Shown: piece after piece, positions 50,160 through 58,670 of the stretch
Position numbering within the stretch: the stretch's first letter is position 1
Layout of the letters: each line of letters opens with the position of its first letter
Assembly: GCA_003142955.1 (NCBI GenBank)
Contig: PLOH01000049.1
Location: forward strand, 1 to 64,000
Direction: 5' to 3'
DNA length: 64,000 nucleotides
From: Opitutia bacterium
GTDB lineage: Bacteria; Verrucomicrobiota; Verrucomicrobiia; Opitutales; Opitutaceae
The notes under the pieces: model-generated
Seen by the model: only the letters and a program-made list of their open reading frames with translations
What the model was told of the DNA's origin: nothing
The model's database searches: none
Translations under genes and position numbers: made by a program

Positions 50160-52541
50160 ATGCTCTCCGATATTCGTTATGTCGCCCGCTCTCTGGGCCG
50201 AAGCAAGCAGTTTGCCTTCGTGACAATACTGACGCTGGCGCTGGGCATTGGTGCGGCTGCCGCGATCTTTCGCGCCGTGGACTGGGTCCTCTTCCGCGCG
50301 AGTGCATTCCCCGCTGGTCTCTACGCGATCGGCACCACGGACAAATCCGGTCAGACCAACAATTATTGCATCGATGCGCAGGTCCGCGCCTACCGGGAGC
50401 AGAGCAACGTGTTCCAAGAATGGTGCCTTGGCTCCAGCCGGCAGGCCAACATCTCGATCGCCGGCTCGCCTGTCGCCACGTACAGCGTTGAGGTCTCTGC
50501 AGATTTCTTCCCCATGTTCGGGATTGTGCCGGCACTCGGTCGAGGATTCGTTCCTGGCGAGGACGTGGAGGGCCGGAATCAGGTGGTCGTGATTAGCGAC
50601 AATTTTTGGCGGAGCCATTTTGCCGGATCACCGGATGTGCTGGGCCAGAAATTCGTGGTCGGTGGGACAGTCTGCACCGTCGTGGGCGTGTTGAAAAAGA
50701 ACCAGAGCCTCCCGCCGTTCTTCTGGGCGGAGGTTTTTCGACCGCTGGCTTACACGGTCAACCCAGCGATTCCATGGGATCCAAGTGTTTTTGGCATCGT
50801 CCGGCTGCAGCCCGGGGTGACCCGGGCGACGGCCGAGGCCAGCCTGGCCCGCGCAAAAGTGAACTGGCCGGCCAATTGGAACCCCTTTTCCCACGACGAC
50901 AAGCCGACTCTGACTCCGCTGACAGAATTCAATAGGTGGAATCATCCCGAGATCTATTGGATGCTGTTTGGCGCCGTTGGTTTTCTTTACGGCATCGCAT
51001 GCCTCAACACCACCAACTTGCTGCTTGTGCGGCAGCTCGGGAGGAAGCGCGAACTCAGCATCCGGCTGGGGCTCGGCGGCAGTCGTTGGGGGATTATCCG
51101 CATTTTGCTCATTGAAAGCCTCAGCCTGTCGGTGATCTCCAGCATATTTGGCCTGCTCGTGGCAAACTGGCTCGGCGTCCTGTTCGCCGCGCTCGGCGGG
51201 AATAAACTGAAACTGGACTGGTCGTCGCTCGTGGGCATTGACTGGCGGACATTCGCCGTCCTCGCTGGGGTGACCGTGCTCACGAGTGTCGCGATCGTGG
51301 TCGTGCCGGCGGTTGGGCTCTGGCGGCTGGATATTCAGGACGGTTTGAAGCATGGAGGAGGCGCCATCGTTGAAAGCCGGCGCCTCGCGCGCCTCCGCGG
51401 CGGGCTGGTCGTGTTGCAGGTTGCATTCGCCATCATTCTCCTCACCGGCGCCGGTTTGATGGTTCGGACGTTTAGGAAGCTGCAGAACGTGAAACTCGGT
51501 TTCGAAACGGACCACCGGGTGAAAGTGCTGCTCGATTTTCCAGAAGGCTACCTGAGCAGTAACGATGCGCGCATCGGCCTCGTTCACCGGTTGCAGGATT
51601 GCCTGCGACACTTGCCGAATGTCGCCGATGTCGGCTTTGGGTCCGACAACCTGATGGCGGGCTATTATTCTCCGTACCAACCCATTAAGGCAGGCGACGG
51701 CACTACGATCAAAGTGGTAATGGACACGTTCTCTCCCAATTACCGGGAGGTTGCCGGCATTGTGCTGAAGCATGGGCAATGGTTAGATGCGACATCGCAA
51801 TCCGACGTCATCATTAATGAATCATTTGCCCGCAGGCTTTTCGGCGACCATGACCCGATCGGCCAGCCGGTGCGCCCTGAGGGGGCGCCGAAGGAATGGA
51901 AGGGCTGGACGGTTGTCGGGGTGCTGGGAGATCTGCGTGAAACAGTTCGCGCCGCTCCCGGTTATCATGTGTTTTTCGCGCCGACCTGGGCGGCTTGGAG
52001 TGTCAGGAGCTTTATTCTGCGATTGACGCACGATTCGGACGAAGCATTCGAGGGCACGGTCCGGCGAGCGATCTACCAGTTCGATCCGGAGATTGTCACG
52101 ATGGCTGTCACGCTCCTCGCTGAAGCTCGCGATCGCCAAATGTACAATGAACACTTCGCCCTGTCGGTACTCGAAGTACTTTCAGCAATTGCGCTCTTCC
52201 TGACCGTCGTAGGACTCTTCTCGGTACTGGCCTACACGGTCGACCGGAAGATGAACGAATTCGGTGTCCGCCTAGCGCTGGGCGCTACCGCCCGGGATCT
52301 AATGACGCTCATCATCGGCCGGGGCGTTCTCTTCACCGGGATCGGGATCGTGGGCGGCATTGCCGGTGCCATGGCACTCACTCGCTTCTTGCAGAGCCTG
52401 CTCTATGAGACTCCGACCTACGACCCCGTAGTCCTCGGTGCCGTGGCCGTTTTGTTGATGTTGGCGGCCATCGCGGCATCGACGGTCCCGGCGCTCCGCG
52501 CCTCCCGCGCCGACGTTTCCCGGCTCCTCCGAGCGGAATAG
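50160..52541 (+). CDS. ADOP-type duplicated ABC permease (first)
   Basis: A 793-residue protein with the plan of the acidobacterial duplicated orphan permease family. An N-terminal helix (FAFVTILTLALGIGAAAAIF) and a MacB_PCD periplasmic domain lead to a first FtsX domain (LFGAVGFLYGIACLNTTNLL, RQLGRKRELSIRLGLGGS). A second periplasmic domain and a second FtsX domain follow (FSVLAYTVDRKMNEFGVRLA, then ALRASRADVSRLLRAE). No ATPase gene accompanies it, as usual for the family, and no PadR regulator is adjacent. Function in the family is unproven; export or stress sensing at the envelope is proposed by analogy with MacB. A 14-bp repeat flanks the gene. Confidence 0.88.
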   Translation: MLSDIRYVARSLGRSKQFAFVTILTLALGIGAAAAIFRAVDWVLFRASAFPAGLYAIGTTDKSGQTNNYCIDAQVRAYREQSNVFQEWCLGSSRQANISIAGSPVATYSVEVSADFFPMFGIVPALGRGFVPGEDVEGRNQVVVISDNFWRSHFAGSPDVLGQKFVVGGTVCTVVGVLKKNQSLPPFFWAEVFRPLAYTVNPAIPWDPSVFGIVRLQPGVTRATAEASLARAKVNWPANWNPFSHDDKPTLTPLTEFNRWNHPEIYWMLFGAVGFLYGIACLNTTNLLLVRQLGRKRELSIRLGLGGSRWGIIRILLIESLSLSVISSIFGLLVANWLGVLFAALGGNKLKLDWSSLVGIDWRTFAVLAGVTVLTSVAIVVVPAVGLWRLDIQDGLKHGGGAIVESRRLARLRGGLVVLQVAFAIILLTGAGLMVRTFRKLQNVKLGFETDHRVKVLLDFPEGYLSSNDARIGLVHRLQDCLRHLPNVADVGFGSDNLMAGYYSPYQPIKAGDGTTIKVVMDTFSPNYREVAGIVLKHGQWLDATSQSDVIINESFARRLFGDHDPIGQPVRPEGAPKEWKGWTVVGVLGDLRETVRAAPGYHVFFAPTWAAWSVRSFILRLTHDSDEAFEGTVRRAIYQFDPEIVTMAVTLLAEARDRQMYNEHFALSVLEVLSAIALFLTVVGLFSVLAYTVDRKMNEFGVRLALGATARDLMTLIIGRGVLFTGIGIVGGIAGAMALTRFLQSLLYETPTYDPVVLGAVAVLLMLAAIAASTVPALRASRADVSRLLRAE

Positions 52542-52753
52542 GCGTAACACGGGCATCTTAGTTGCGCAGCAGGGCGGTTTCCGAAACAGAACCCAGAGGC
52601 GCCATTAACGATTCGAATCCCCGTGCGATAGCAGACTGCGAGGAGCCTCAGAATCCTCCAGTCTCGTCAGGCAAAGCAGCGGGCAGAACAAGGATCAGAA
52701 TTTTGTGGATGTTAAAGTCGCCTCTGCCAGATTCGCGCCAAAGACTTTCCCCC

Positions 52754-52879
52754 ATGAAAACCTGCTTTGCGCGAGTTCCTTTCATTTTGTTGGCGATCTG
52801 CTTTGGTGTCCTCCATGCGGCAGGGGCGATCCGACGGGGGGCGATCCGACGGGGGGCGATCCGACGGGATCATGTGTGA
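52754..52879 (+). pseudogene. Signal-peptide stub truncated by repeat element
   Basis: The frame starts with a credible signal peptide, MKTCFARVPFILLAICFG then VLHAAG. It runs directly into three copies of a 15-bp repeat encoding AIRRG units, ending in a stop within the repeat element. The total is 41 codons. The abrupt change from secretion signal to repeat suggests that an exported-protein gene was cut by the element, or that its 3' part was deleted. The lost product cannot be identified. Confidence 0.5.
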
Positions 52880-52891
52880 ATTCTCGACAAG
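52826..52891 (-). repeat. Short element, copy A (partial, inverted)
   Basis: Three tandem 15-bp units GCGATCCGACGGGGG (the last diverges at its end) are followed by TCATGTGTGAATTCTCGAC, the reverse complement of the core of copies B and C. The other half of the element is missing or diverged. Together with copy B it forms a long inverted repeat (arms about 52856-52891 and 52987-53023). Confidence 0.7.
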
Positions 52892-52949
52892 GGGATAACG
52901 TCCGGAATCTCGCGCACATTTTTTGACGGATGTAGTTCGGAGGAGGGGG

Positions 52950-53023
52950 GACGATCCGAAGGGGTCCGGATTCCCCCTCGAGCGGTCTTGTCGAGAATTC
53001 ACACATGACCCCATCGGATCGCC
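52950..53023 (+). repeat. Short element with inverted ends, copy B
   Basis: This 74-bp unit has ends GACGATCCGAAGGGG and CCCCATCGGATCGCC, which are imperfect inverted repeats. The interior contains GTCCGGATTCCCCCTCGAGC and GTCGAGAATTCACACATGA. It is the same length as copy C (54338-54411) and differs from it at about two positions. Confidence 0.8.
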
Positions 53024-53125
53024 GCCGCCTACGCCCACGGGCCCTGGCGCTATCAAATCATCCGAAATCCCCGCCGCCCATGACCGTATTACCGAAAGGC
53101 ATTGGGGTTAGCCGGCCTCCCTGAG

Positions 53126-53878
53126 TCAGTCTTTCCAAAGCAGAACGGTGCCCTGGGCCCGGGTGGTGAAGAAGCTGCGGATGCTCCGCATCAGGCTGAG
53201 CCATTTTCGGGCGAACGCATCCGCCCCGCTCGTCGCATTGGAATAGCCAGGCCGGTACATCGTCCGCGTATATTCCCAAGGAAATGGCAGAACCAGGTGA
53301 CGGCGGAAGCCGGCGGCACGAGCGTGGCGAAGGATCACCCGCGGCGGCATGTCCTTCTCATGCACCGCAAACTCATTGACCGCACGCCGCGAGGAGGGCG
53401 AATCGCTGTGCCCCTCCCCTGGTTCGATGCAAATCATCAGACCACCCGACTTGAGCGCGGCATGGGCAGCCCGCAAAGCTGCGGTCTCGGATTCGGCGTG
53501 ATGGAGGGCGTCGTGAAAGACGACGTAGTCGGCGTTTGGTTCCAAATTAATCTCTTCATAGTCCGCAACCGAAAAATCCGCGGAGCGCAGCTGTCGCCCG
53601 GCTTGAAGCTGTCGGGCGATCGCGATCGCATCCGGAGAAATATCCACTCCGGTCACCTCGTAGCCCCGTTCCGCCAGAAACAAACTCAGCCATCCCGTCC
53701 CACAGCCGAATTCCACGACACGGGCCGGAGGAGGCCGCATCAGCGCCATGATTGACGTGAGGTTGGCGAGATTCTGAACGCAGCATGCATCGCTGAAAGG
53801 CTTGCGGGCGGCATGCAGGCGCCCCGCTTCGCCGATACGGGCGAAGTAATCTCGTTCACCCTGTTTTGGGTCGTTCAC
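53126..53878 (-). CDS. Class I SAM-dependent methyltransferase
   Basis: The protein has 250 residues. Motif I VVEFGCGTGWLSLFLAERG and the following VTGVDIS mark a Rossmann-fold SAM-binding site. DYVVFHDALHH and SGGLMICIEPG are the later motifs of the Methyltransf_11/UbiE-like group. No signal peptide or membrane segment is seen, so it is cytoplasmic. The substrate is not evident; small molecules or lipids are typical for this group. It is isolated: both neighbours are repeat-bearing gaps of over 500 bp, so it may have arrived with the accessory region. Confidence 0.8.
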   Translation of the reverse strand: MNDPKQGERDYFARIGEAGRLHAARKPFSDACCVQNLANLTSIMALMRPPPARVVEFGCGTGWLSLFLAERGYEVTGVDISPDAIAIARQLQAGRQLRSADFSVADYEEINLEPNADYVVFHDALHHAESETAALRAAHAALKSGGLMICIEPGEGHSDSPSSRRAVNEFAVHEKDMPPRVILRHARAAGFRRHLVLPFPWEYTRTMYRPGYSNATSGADAFARKWLSLMRSIRSFFTTRAQGTVLLWKD

Positions 53879-54535
53879 GGCGATCTCGACACTTGGGGCA
53901 AGTCGCTCTAGGTGACGAGTAGAATACCGACATTGATCATTGTCATTTCGTGGCTGGCCTCATTTTGGATAGTTGCGCGCTCCGTTTTTGCAGTCAGTGG
54001 TGCTCGCCAGACTCTTCAGGGCCGTCCCAAAAGGGTCAGGTTTCGGATTCGGATTTCGGGTCTGTCGCAGTCGTCTGGCGAGAAAGGGACAAGACACGCT
54101 CTCGAGAATCCAACCGATGGATGACCGGCAACGTGCATTCGGGCATGGGGCTGCGCTGAGTAGGAATCTGACGCGCTATCGCCGGGAGCGCCAATCCCAG
54201 GATCCAACATGGAATTGCTGACATCAAGATCCGCAACCTTCTCTGAGTAATCAGAGTCAACCAGGAACAGCGGTGCCGTTGGATACGGGTGCGAGACTGG
54301 AAATGATCAGGTCATCGGTGTTTCAAAGCGGTTGGGGGGCGATCCGACGGGGTCCGGATTCCCCCTCGAGCGGTCTTGTCGAGAATTCACACATGACCCC
54401 ATCGGATCGCCCCCCCATCGGATCGCCTCGACAGTTTCTTGGAACGCATCTATTCGAGGTTGTTGGTCCTCTAACCCGCGGCGCATAGTTGCAGAGCAGC
54501 GCGCCCTCTGTAGTTGAAACGTCAGTGTTATCCCC
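53879..54535. other. Intergenic region with one short-element copy
   Basis: Apart from copy C of the short element (54338-54427), I see no coding sequence with credible start, codon use or family resemblance here. The stretch is long for this window and may contain remnants too decayed to recognise. Confidence 0.5.
54338..54427 (+). repeat. Short element with inverted ends, copy C
   Basis: The 74-bp unit (54338-54411) has ends GGCGATCCGACGGGG and CCCCATCGGATCGCC, matching as inverted repeats at 14 of 15 positions. The right end is followed by a second copy of the end unit (54413-54427). The interior is the same as copy B. It lies 108 bp before the amber-interrupted gene. Confidence 0.8.
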
Positions 54536-55519
54536 ATGACGACCCCTGCTTCTGGAGAATACCGTGACCGGATTGCCGGCCTCATTGTCTTTGGCATTTT
54601 GGAGATTCTGGGAGGCATTCTGTGTCTATTGCTGCTACCGCTCATGCTCTTTGGCTTGGCGATGGCCGCACAACAGGGCAATGTGGCACTATCCCTGCAC
54701 GCGATGATTCCTGGCATGTGCATCTATGCGCTGCTTGGTATCGGCCTTATATGGCTGGGCGTTGGATCAATCCTGGCGCGTCGCTAGGCGCGCGCCCTGT
54801 GGGTTTGCCTTTCGGGCGTATGGCTTGGCTCAGGATTGGTGGCGACTCCGTTTGTGCTTTTCATGGCCTCTCATCTTGGCGGGACGATGGCGGCGAATGG
54901 CCAACCAGTGCCCCAACCTGCGATCCAGCTGATTACTCAAGTCATCATGGTCGCTTTCATGTTGCTTTTTTACATTGTCATACCCGGGGCGCTTTTCCTT
55001 TTTTATCGCAGCCCGCATGTGCGGAGCACCTGTGAGGTGCGCGATCCTAAGGGACGCTGGACGGACCACTGTCCCTTGCCCGTGCTGGCCCTGAGTCTGT
55101 TGACTTCGTTTGGCGCGGTCGGGACCCTGGCGCTCCTGGGCTTCCGCTGTGTCTTCCCGTTCTTTGGTTTTCTAGTGGATGGCGCGGGCGGCTGCGTGCT
55201 GATCTTGGCGCTGTCTGGGACGATGCTTTATCTCGGGCGGGGCCTGTACCGACTCCAGATAGACGCTTGGCGGCTTTTGCTCGCAGTCATAGTTATCATG
55301 GCCATCTCCGGAACCATAACATTCTGGCGCATTGATCTTGTCACCATGTATACGTCGATGGGCGTCGACAGTCACGTCGTCACCGCGGCCGCCAAGATGG
55401 GCCAAATGAACTTCCTCAGGTGGATGACTCCGATCTGGTTCTTGCCCTGGTTTGGGTGGCTTCTCTTCGTGCGCCGCTATTTCCCTAAAAGTTCGACCAC
55501 CGCCGGAGTAAGCGTGTGA
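54536..55519 (+). pseudogene. Multi-pass membrane protein interrupted by in-frame amber codon
   Basis: A first part (83 codons, MTTPASGEYRDRIAGLIVFG...) ends ILARR at a TAG (54785-54787). The same frame continues at once with ARALWVCLSGVWLGSGLVAT and stays open to 55519. The joined product would be about 327 residues with many membrane helices. One base change from TGG (Trp) to TAG would explain it, since RRWARAL is a typical loop in such proteins. With no frame shift and no decay downstream, the mutation looks recent, or the codon is read through. The family was not recognised. The ADOP gene starts 14 bp later, so the two may have been an operon. Confidence 0.7.
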
Positions 55520-55532
55520 CGGTTAGGCGCAC

Positions 55533-57962
55533 ATGCAAGTTGCTGAATCGCGAGTTCGATTTCCTTGGTTCGATTGGCGTGCCATTTGGCGGGATCTGGT
55601 GTTTTCCCTGCGATCCCTCGTGCGGGCCCGTGGGTTTGCCGTGACAGCGGTCCTGACCCTCGCCTTGGGCATGTTTCTCACGGTGACCGTCTGGCTCTTC
55701 AGTGCTTGGACGATGACGTCCTCTAGTTCCTATCCGCACCCCGAAGAGGTATATGCCATAGGGTTTACCACGAAAGATTCGACAGACTTCGCCCCCTACC
55801 AAATCGCTCCGCAGTTGCAGGCCTACCGGAAGCAGTTGGACGTCTTTGCGGAGTACGCGGCGATCACCAACCAATCCTGCAATGTTGTCTTCGATCGTGA
55901 ACCGGTCGCATCTAGTGTCGGGCGGATGGTCGAAGGCTCATTCAAGACGTTGGGCCTGATTCCTTCCCTCGGGCGCGCATTCCTGCCGGAGGAATATCGC
56001 CCAGGCGGAGACGACGTCGTCATCCTCTCCGCTCAATTTTGGAAGGAGCACCTCCACTCCGACCCTGCGGTGCTGAACCGGACGATCACGATCGACGAGC
56101 GCATTTGCCGGATCGTAGGGGTTTTCTCCGAGAAACAAGACTATCCGATTTTCTTCTATGCCGGGGTCTATCGCCCTTGGGTGCCGGTTTTGGATCCCGC
56201 CAAGCCCTATGAATGGCCCATGATGACACTGGCGCGGCTCAGGAAAGGCGTCACTGCGGAGCAAGCCGGCTTGGCTCTCCAACACGTCAAGCTGGACCTC
56301 AGTCCGGATTTTCTGAAGTGGCTCAGCCAGGAAAGAACCTCGTTGCGCAAGCCGAACCAGACCTACCGCCCGGAGGTTTTTCACCTCCTGTTCGGCGCGG
56401 CGCTTTTCCTGTTCGCTATTTCCTGCCTTAACACCGTGAACCTCATGCTGGTGCGGGTGCTCGGGCGCAGCCGCGAGTTTAGCATCCGATTGGCCGTTGG
56501 CGGCACGCAAGCACAGGTGATCAGGCTCATCGCCATGGAGGCAACCATCATCGCCCTTGCGGCCGGCATGGTCGCGTTCGTGGCCATGGGATTGTTCGCG
56601 CCGCGGGTTCTGGCGTTGTGGACCGGATATGCCAACTACGGATCACTTTGGGGAGCATGGATCGCACACGAATGTCTCGCAGTGCTCGTGGTCGTGGCGG
56701 CCGTGCTCTTGGCGGCAACTAGCGCCTGGCGCCTCCGGCATACGAACATCAGCCGGGGTCTGAAGGAGGGCGGTGCGGCCGCAGGCGAGAGCCGCCGGAC
56801 CGGCCAGGGGCGTGCGCTCTTGGTGATATTGCAGGCCGCCTTTGCCGTAGTCTTGCTCGCCGGGGCGGGACTGATGATCCGCACCTTTCAAAACACCGCT
56901 CGGGTGGATCTTGGCCTTGATCTGAACGGTAAGGTGACCGTCTGGCTGGCCTACCCGAAAAACGTCCACCCGACCGATGAAAACCGGCTCCAAACTTTTG
57001 GCGAAATTGAAGAGGTCTTCCGTCATCTGCCTGGCGTCCGGGCGGTAGGTTCCGGAACCGGCATCAGTTTTTGGGGCGGGGGCGGCGAAGGGGAGCCAAG
57101 TCTGCGCCTGCCGGACGGCAGCATGGTGGGTTTCTCTGCCACATTTGTATCAGAGCATTTACCGGATGCGGCCGGCCTCCACCTCGTGAGGGGACGGTGG
57201 ATGAGCCAATCTAAGGGAGCCCAGGAGGTCGTCATCAACGAGACTCTGGCGAGAAAACGCTTCGGCGATGAAAACCCACTCGGTCAGGTGATGATGATCA
57301 AGAACAAGGAGGGGAAGGACTGGGTGTGGACTGTCACTGGCGTGGTGCATGACGTCCGACCTGGTTTGCGGGCAAAGGCATTTAACGAGGTCTACGAGAT
57401 CAGTTCCTGGTGGCCCCCCGGAGTGTCGATGATTCTGATACGCTACGACCGGGACCCGGGGCCGGAGGCGGAAGGCCTCATCCGCCGGGCAATTTACAAG
57501 GCGAATCCCGGCATCATTACGCTGTCGATCCAGACTTTTAATGAGCAATTGCGCCAAAGTCAGGCGCTAGAACATCAGGCCCTGAACATTCTGCAGTGGC
57601 TGTCGTTGGCTGCCCTGGCGCTAGCCGCTGTTGGTTTGTTCTCGGTTCTGGCCTACAACGTGGATCAACGGCGTCCGGAGTTTGGGGTGAGGCTCGCGCT
57701 CGGCGCACCGCATGCCAGCATCATCTGGCTGGTGTTGCGGCGCGGTTTGGTAACGACGGGAATCGGTGTGAGCATTGGCTGCATCGCAGCTCTCGGTTTG
57801 GCGCGCCTTATGGCTTCGCTGTTGTTTGAAACCCGAACGTTTGAACCGGTGGTATACGCCTCCGTCGTCGCCGTATTGTTGGCGGCTGCTGTCGTCGCCT
57901 GTTGGATCCCCGCACGGCGGGCTGCGAATGTGGACATCTCTCGGCTGCTGCGAATGGAATAA
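55533..57962 (+). CDS. ADOP-type duplicated ABC permease (second)
   Basis: An 809-residue paralogue of the permease at 50160. It starts with a cytoplasmic lead and helix FAVTAVLTLALGMFLTVTVW. A MacB_PCD domain precedes the first FtsX domain (LFLFAISCLNTVNLMLVRVL, RSREFSIRLAVGGT). A second periplasmic domain and a second FtsX domain follow (FSVLAYNVDQRRPEFGVRLA), ending RRAANVDISRLLRME. As with other members of the family there is no ATPase gene nearby. It follows the amber-interrupted membrane-protein gene by 14 bp. It and the first copy share layout but have diverged clearly, so they are not a recent tandem duplication. Confidence 0.88.
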   Translation: MQVAESRVRFPWFDWRAIWRDLVFSLRSLVRARGFAVTAVLTLALGMFLTVTVWLFSAWTMTSSSSYPHPEEVYAIGFTTKDSTDFAPYQIAPQLQAYRKQLDVFAEYAAITNQSCNVVFDREPVASSVGRMVEGSFKTLGLIPSLGRAFLPEEYRPGGDDVVILSAQFWKEHLHSDPAVLNRTITIDERICRIVGVFSEKQDYPIFFYAGVYRPWVPVLDPAKPYEWPMMTLARLRKGVTAEQAGLALQHVKLDLSPDFLKWLSQERTSLRKPNQTYRPEVFHLLFGAALFLFAISCLNTVNLMLVRVLGRSREFSIRLAVGGTQAQVIRLIAMEATIIALAAGMVAFVAMGLFAPRVLALWTGYANYGSLWGAWIAHECLAVLVVVAAVLLAATSAWRLRHTNISRGLKEGGAAAGESRRTGQGRALLVILQAAFAVVLLAGAGLMIRTFQNTARVDLGLDLNGKVTVWLAYPKNVHPTDENRLQTFGEIEEVFRHLPGVRAVGSGTGISFWGGGGEGEPSLRLPDGSMVGFSATFVSEHLPDAAGLHLVRGRWMSQSKGAQEVVINETLARKRFGDENPLGQVMMIKNKEGKDWVWTVTGVVHDVRPGLRAKAFNEVYEISSWWPPGVSMILIRYDRDPGPEAEGLIRRAIYKANPGIITLSIQTFNEQLRQSQALEHQALNILQWLSLAALALAAVGLFSVLAYNVDQRRPEFGVRLALGAPHASIIWLVLRRGLVTTGIGVSIGCIAALGLARLMASLLFETRTFEPVVYASVVAVLLAAAVVACWIPARRAANVDISRLLRME

Positions 57963-58121
57963 CAGCTCGCGACGGTTTCGTGTCGCATTTCACAATGCAC
58001 CTCCGAAAGAGAATGCCCAGAGCGTCGCTGCCGGCGACCCCAGCCACCACGTCCTTTCCGGGGCAGGAGGCGCGTTAGCCGTAGGTCGCGAGTTTCTGGA
58101 CCACTGCTCTCGCTTTGCCGA

Positions 58122-58379
58122 TCAGTCGGCGCGAAGCGCTTCCATCACGGATAGAGGCAGGTTGGGTTTGTAGAAGAGGAGATAGTCGGCCTTCTTTGCC
58201 TCACCGCGGGTGATCTTCCTCCCGTGAACGATGACGCGTCCCTTCGTGAAGTAGGTCTCCTCCCGCACCTGAGTCATCAGATTCCACTTGCTGCCCTGCG
58301 GGCCGCCAAGCAACGCCGGAGTAATAAACTTTGTGCGGATGTCCGCCTCGGTGAGGATCTTCTTGTTCGGAGGCATCAT
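58122..58379 (-). pseudogene. N-terminal fragment of type I restriction enzyme R subunit (HsdR)
   Basis: The 85-residue product reads ILTEADIRTKFITPAL, W.LMTQVREETYFTKGRVIV, HGRKITRGEAKKADYLLFYK and PNLPLSVMEALRAD. This is the N-terminal nuclease region of HsdR, where the family continues (V/I)(V/I)EAKDN. Here the frame ends just at the catalytic E-x-K (EAL, K lost). Full-length HsdR has about 800-1,000 residues. No motor domain, HsdM or HsdS is present. It is most likely a remnant of a lost type I system. Confidence 0.65.
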
Positions 58380-58517
58380 TGGGGCACGGGACGGAAGCGG
58401 GATTCTCTATAGAATCTCCAAAATCGATTGTAGACCACCCGATGCCCATCTCACGAGACAGAAATTCCCACAGCATCGTGAGGCGCGCGACGAAGTGAGG
58501 TGGCACGGCTATTCAAA

Positions 58518-58589
58518 ATTCCGCAGTTGCGGCGGAATCGGCTCGCTGGCGCTCGCGGCCACGAGGAGCGAACGCCCCGACTGCGAAAT
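58518..58589. repeat. Candidate palindromic element
   Basis: Ends ATTCCGCAGT and ACTGCGAAAT are complementary at nine of ten positions. Inside, ATTCCGC/GCGGAAT and CGCTC/GAGCG can form further stems. It is intergenic and resembles the other multi-hairpin elements, but no second copy is seen in the window. Confidence 0.35.
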
Positions 58590-58609
58590 CAAAGACGTAT
58601 GCATCCGGA

Positions 58610-58633
58610 GGAAAACGGCCGTTGCCGTTTTCC
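58610..58633 (-). terminator. Strong hairpin after the RNase E/G gene
   Basis: GGAAAACGGC and GCCGTTTTCC form a perfect 10-bp stem with a four-base loop, 38 bp after the stop of the minus-strand RNase gene. The T-run is within the stem rather than after it, so termination is plausible but not classic. Confidence 0.45.
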
Positions 58634-58670
58634 CCAAGGCGATGGGAGGACGGAACGTCCGACCAGCGCC

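Larger units (their letters stand above)
52542..53125. other. Repeat-rich intergenic region with a gene remnant
   Basis: The region holds a 14-bp motif repeated from before the ADOP gene (52612-52625), a signal-peptide stub (52754-52879), and two inverted copies of a short element (52826-52891 and 52950-53023). I see no intact gene. It is probably a decay or insertion hotspot between the first ADOP gene and the methyltransferase. Confidence 0.6.

Noticed and set aside
52826-52870. Pentapeptide-repeat protein (AIRRG or GGDPT units)
   Set aside because: The repeats come from 15-bp DNA units that occur in both orientations and in non-coding context, so the peptide periodicity is a by-product.
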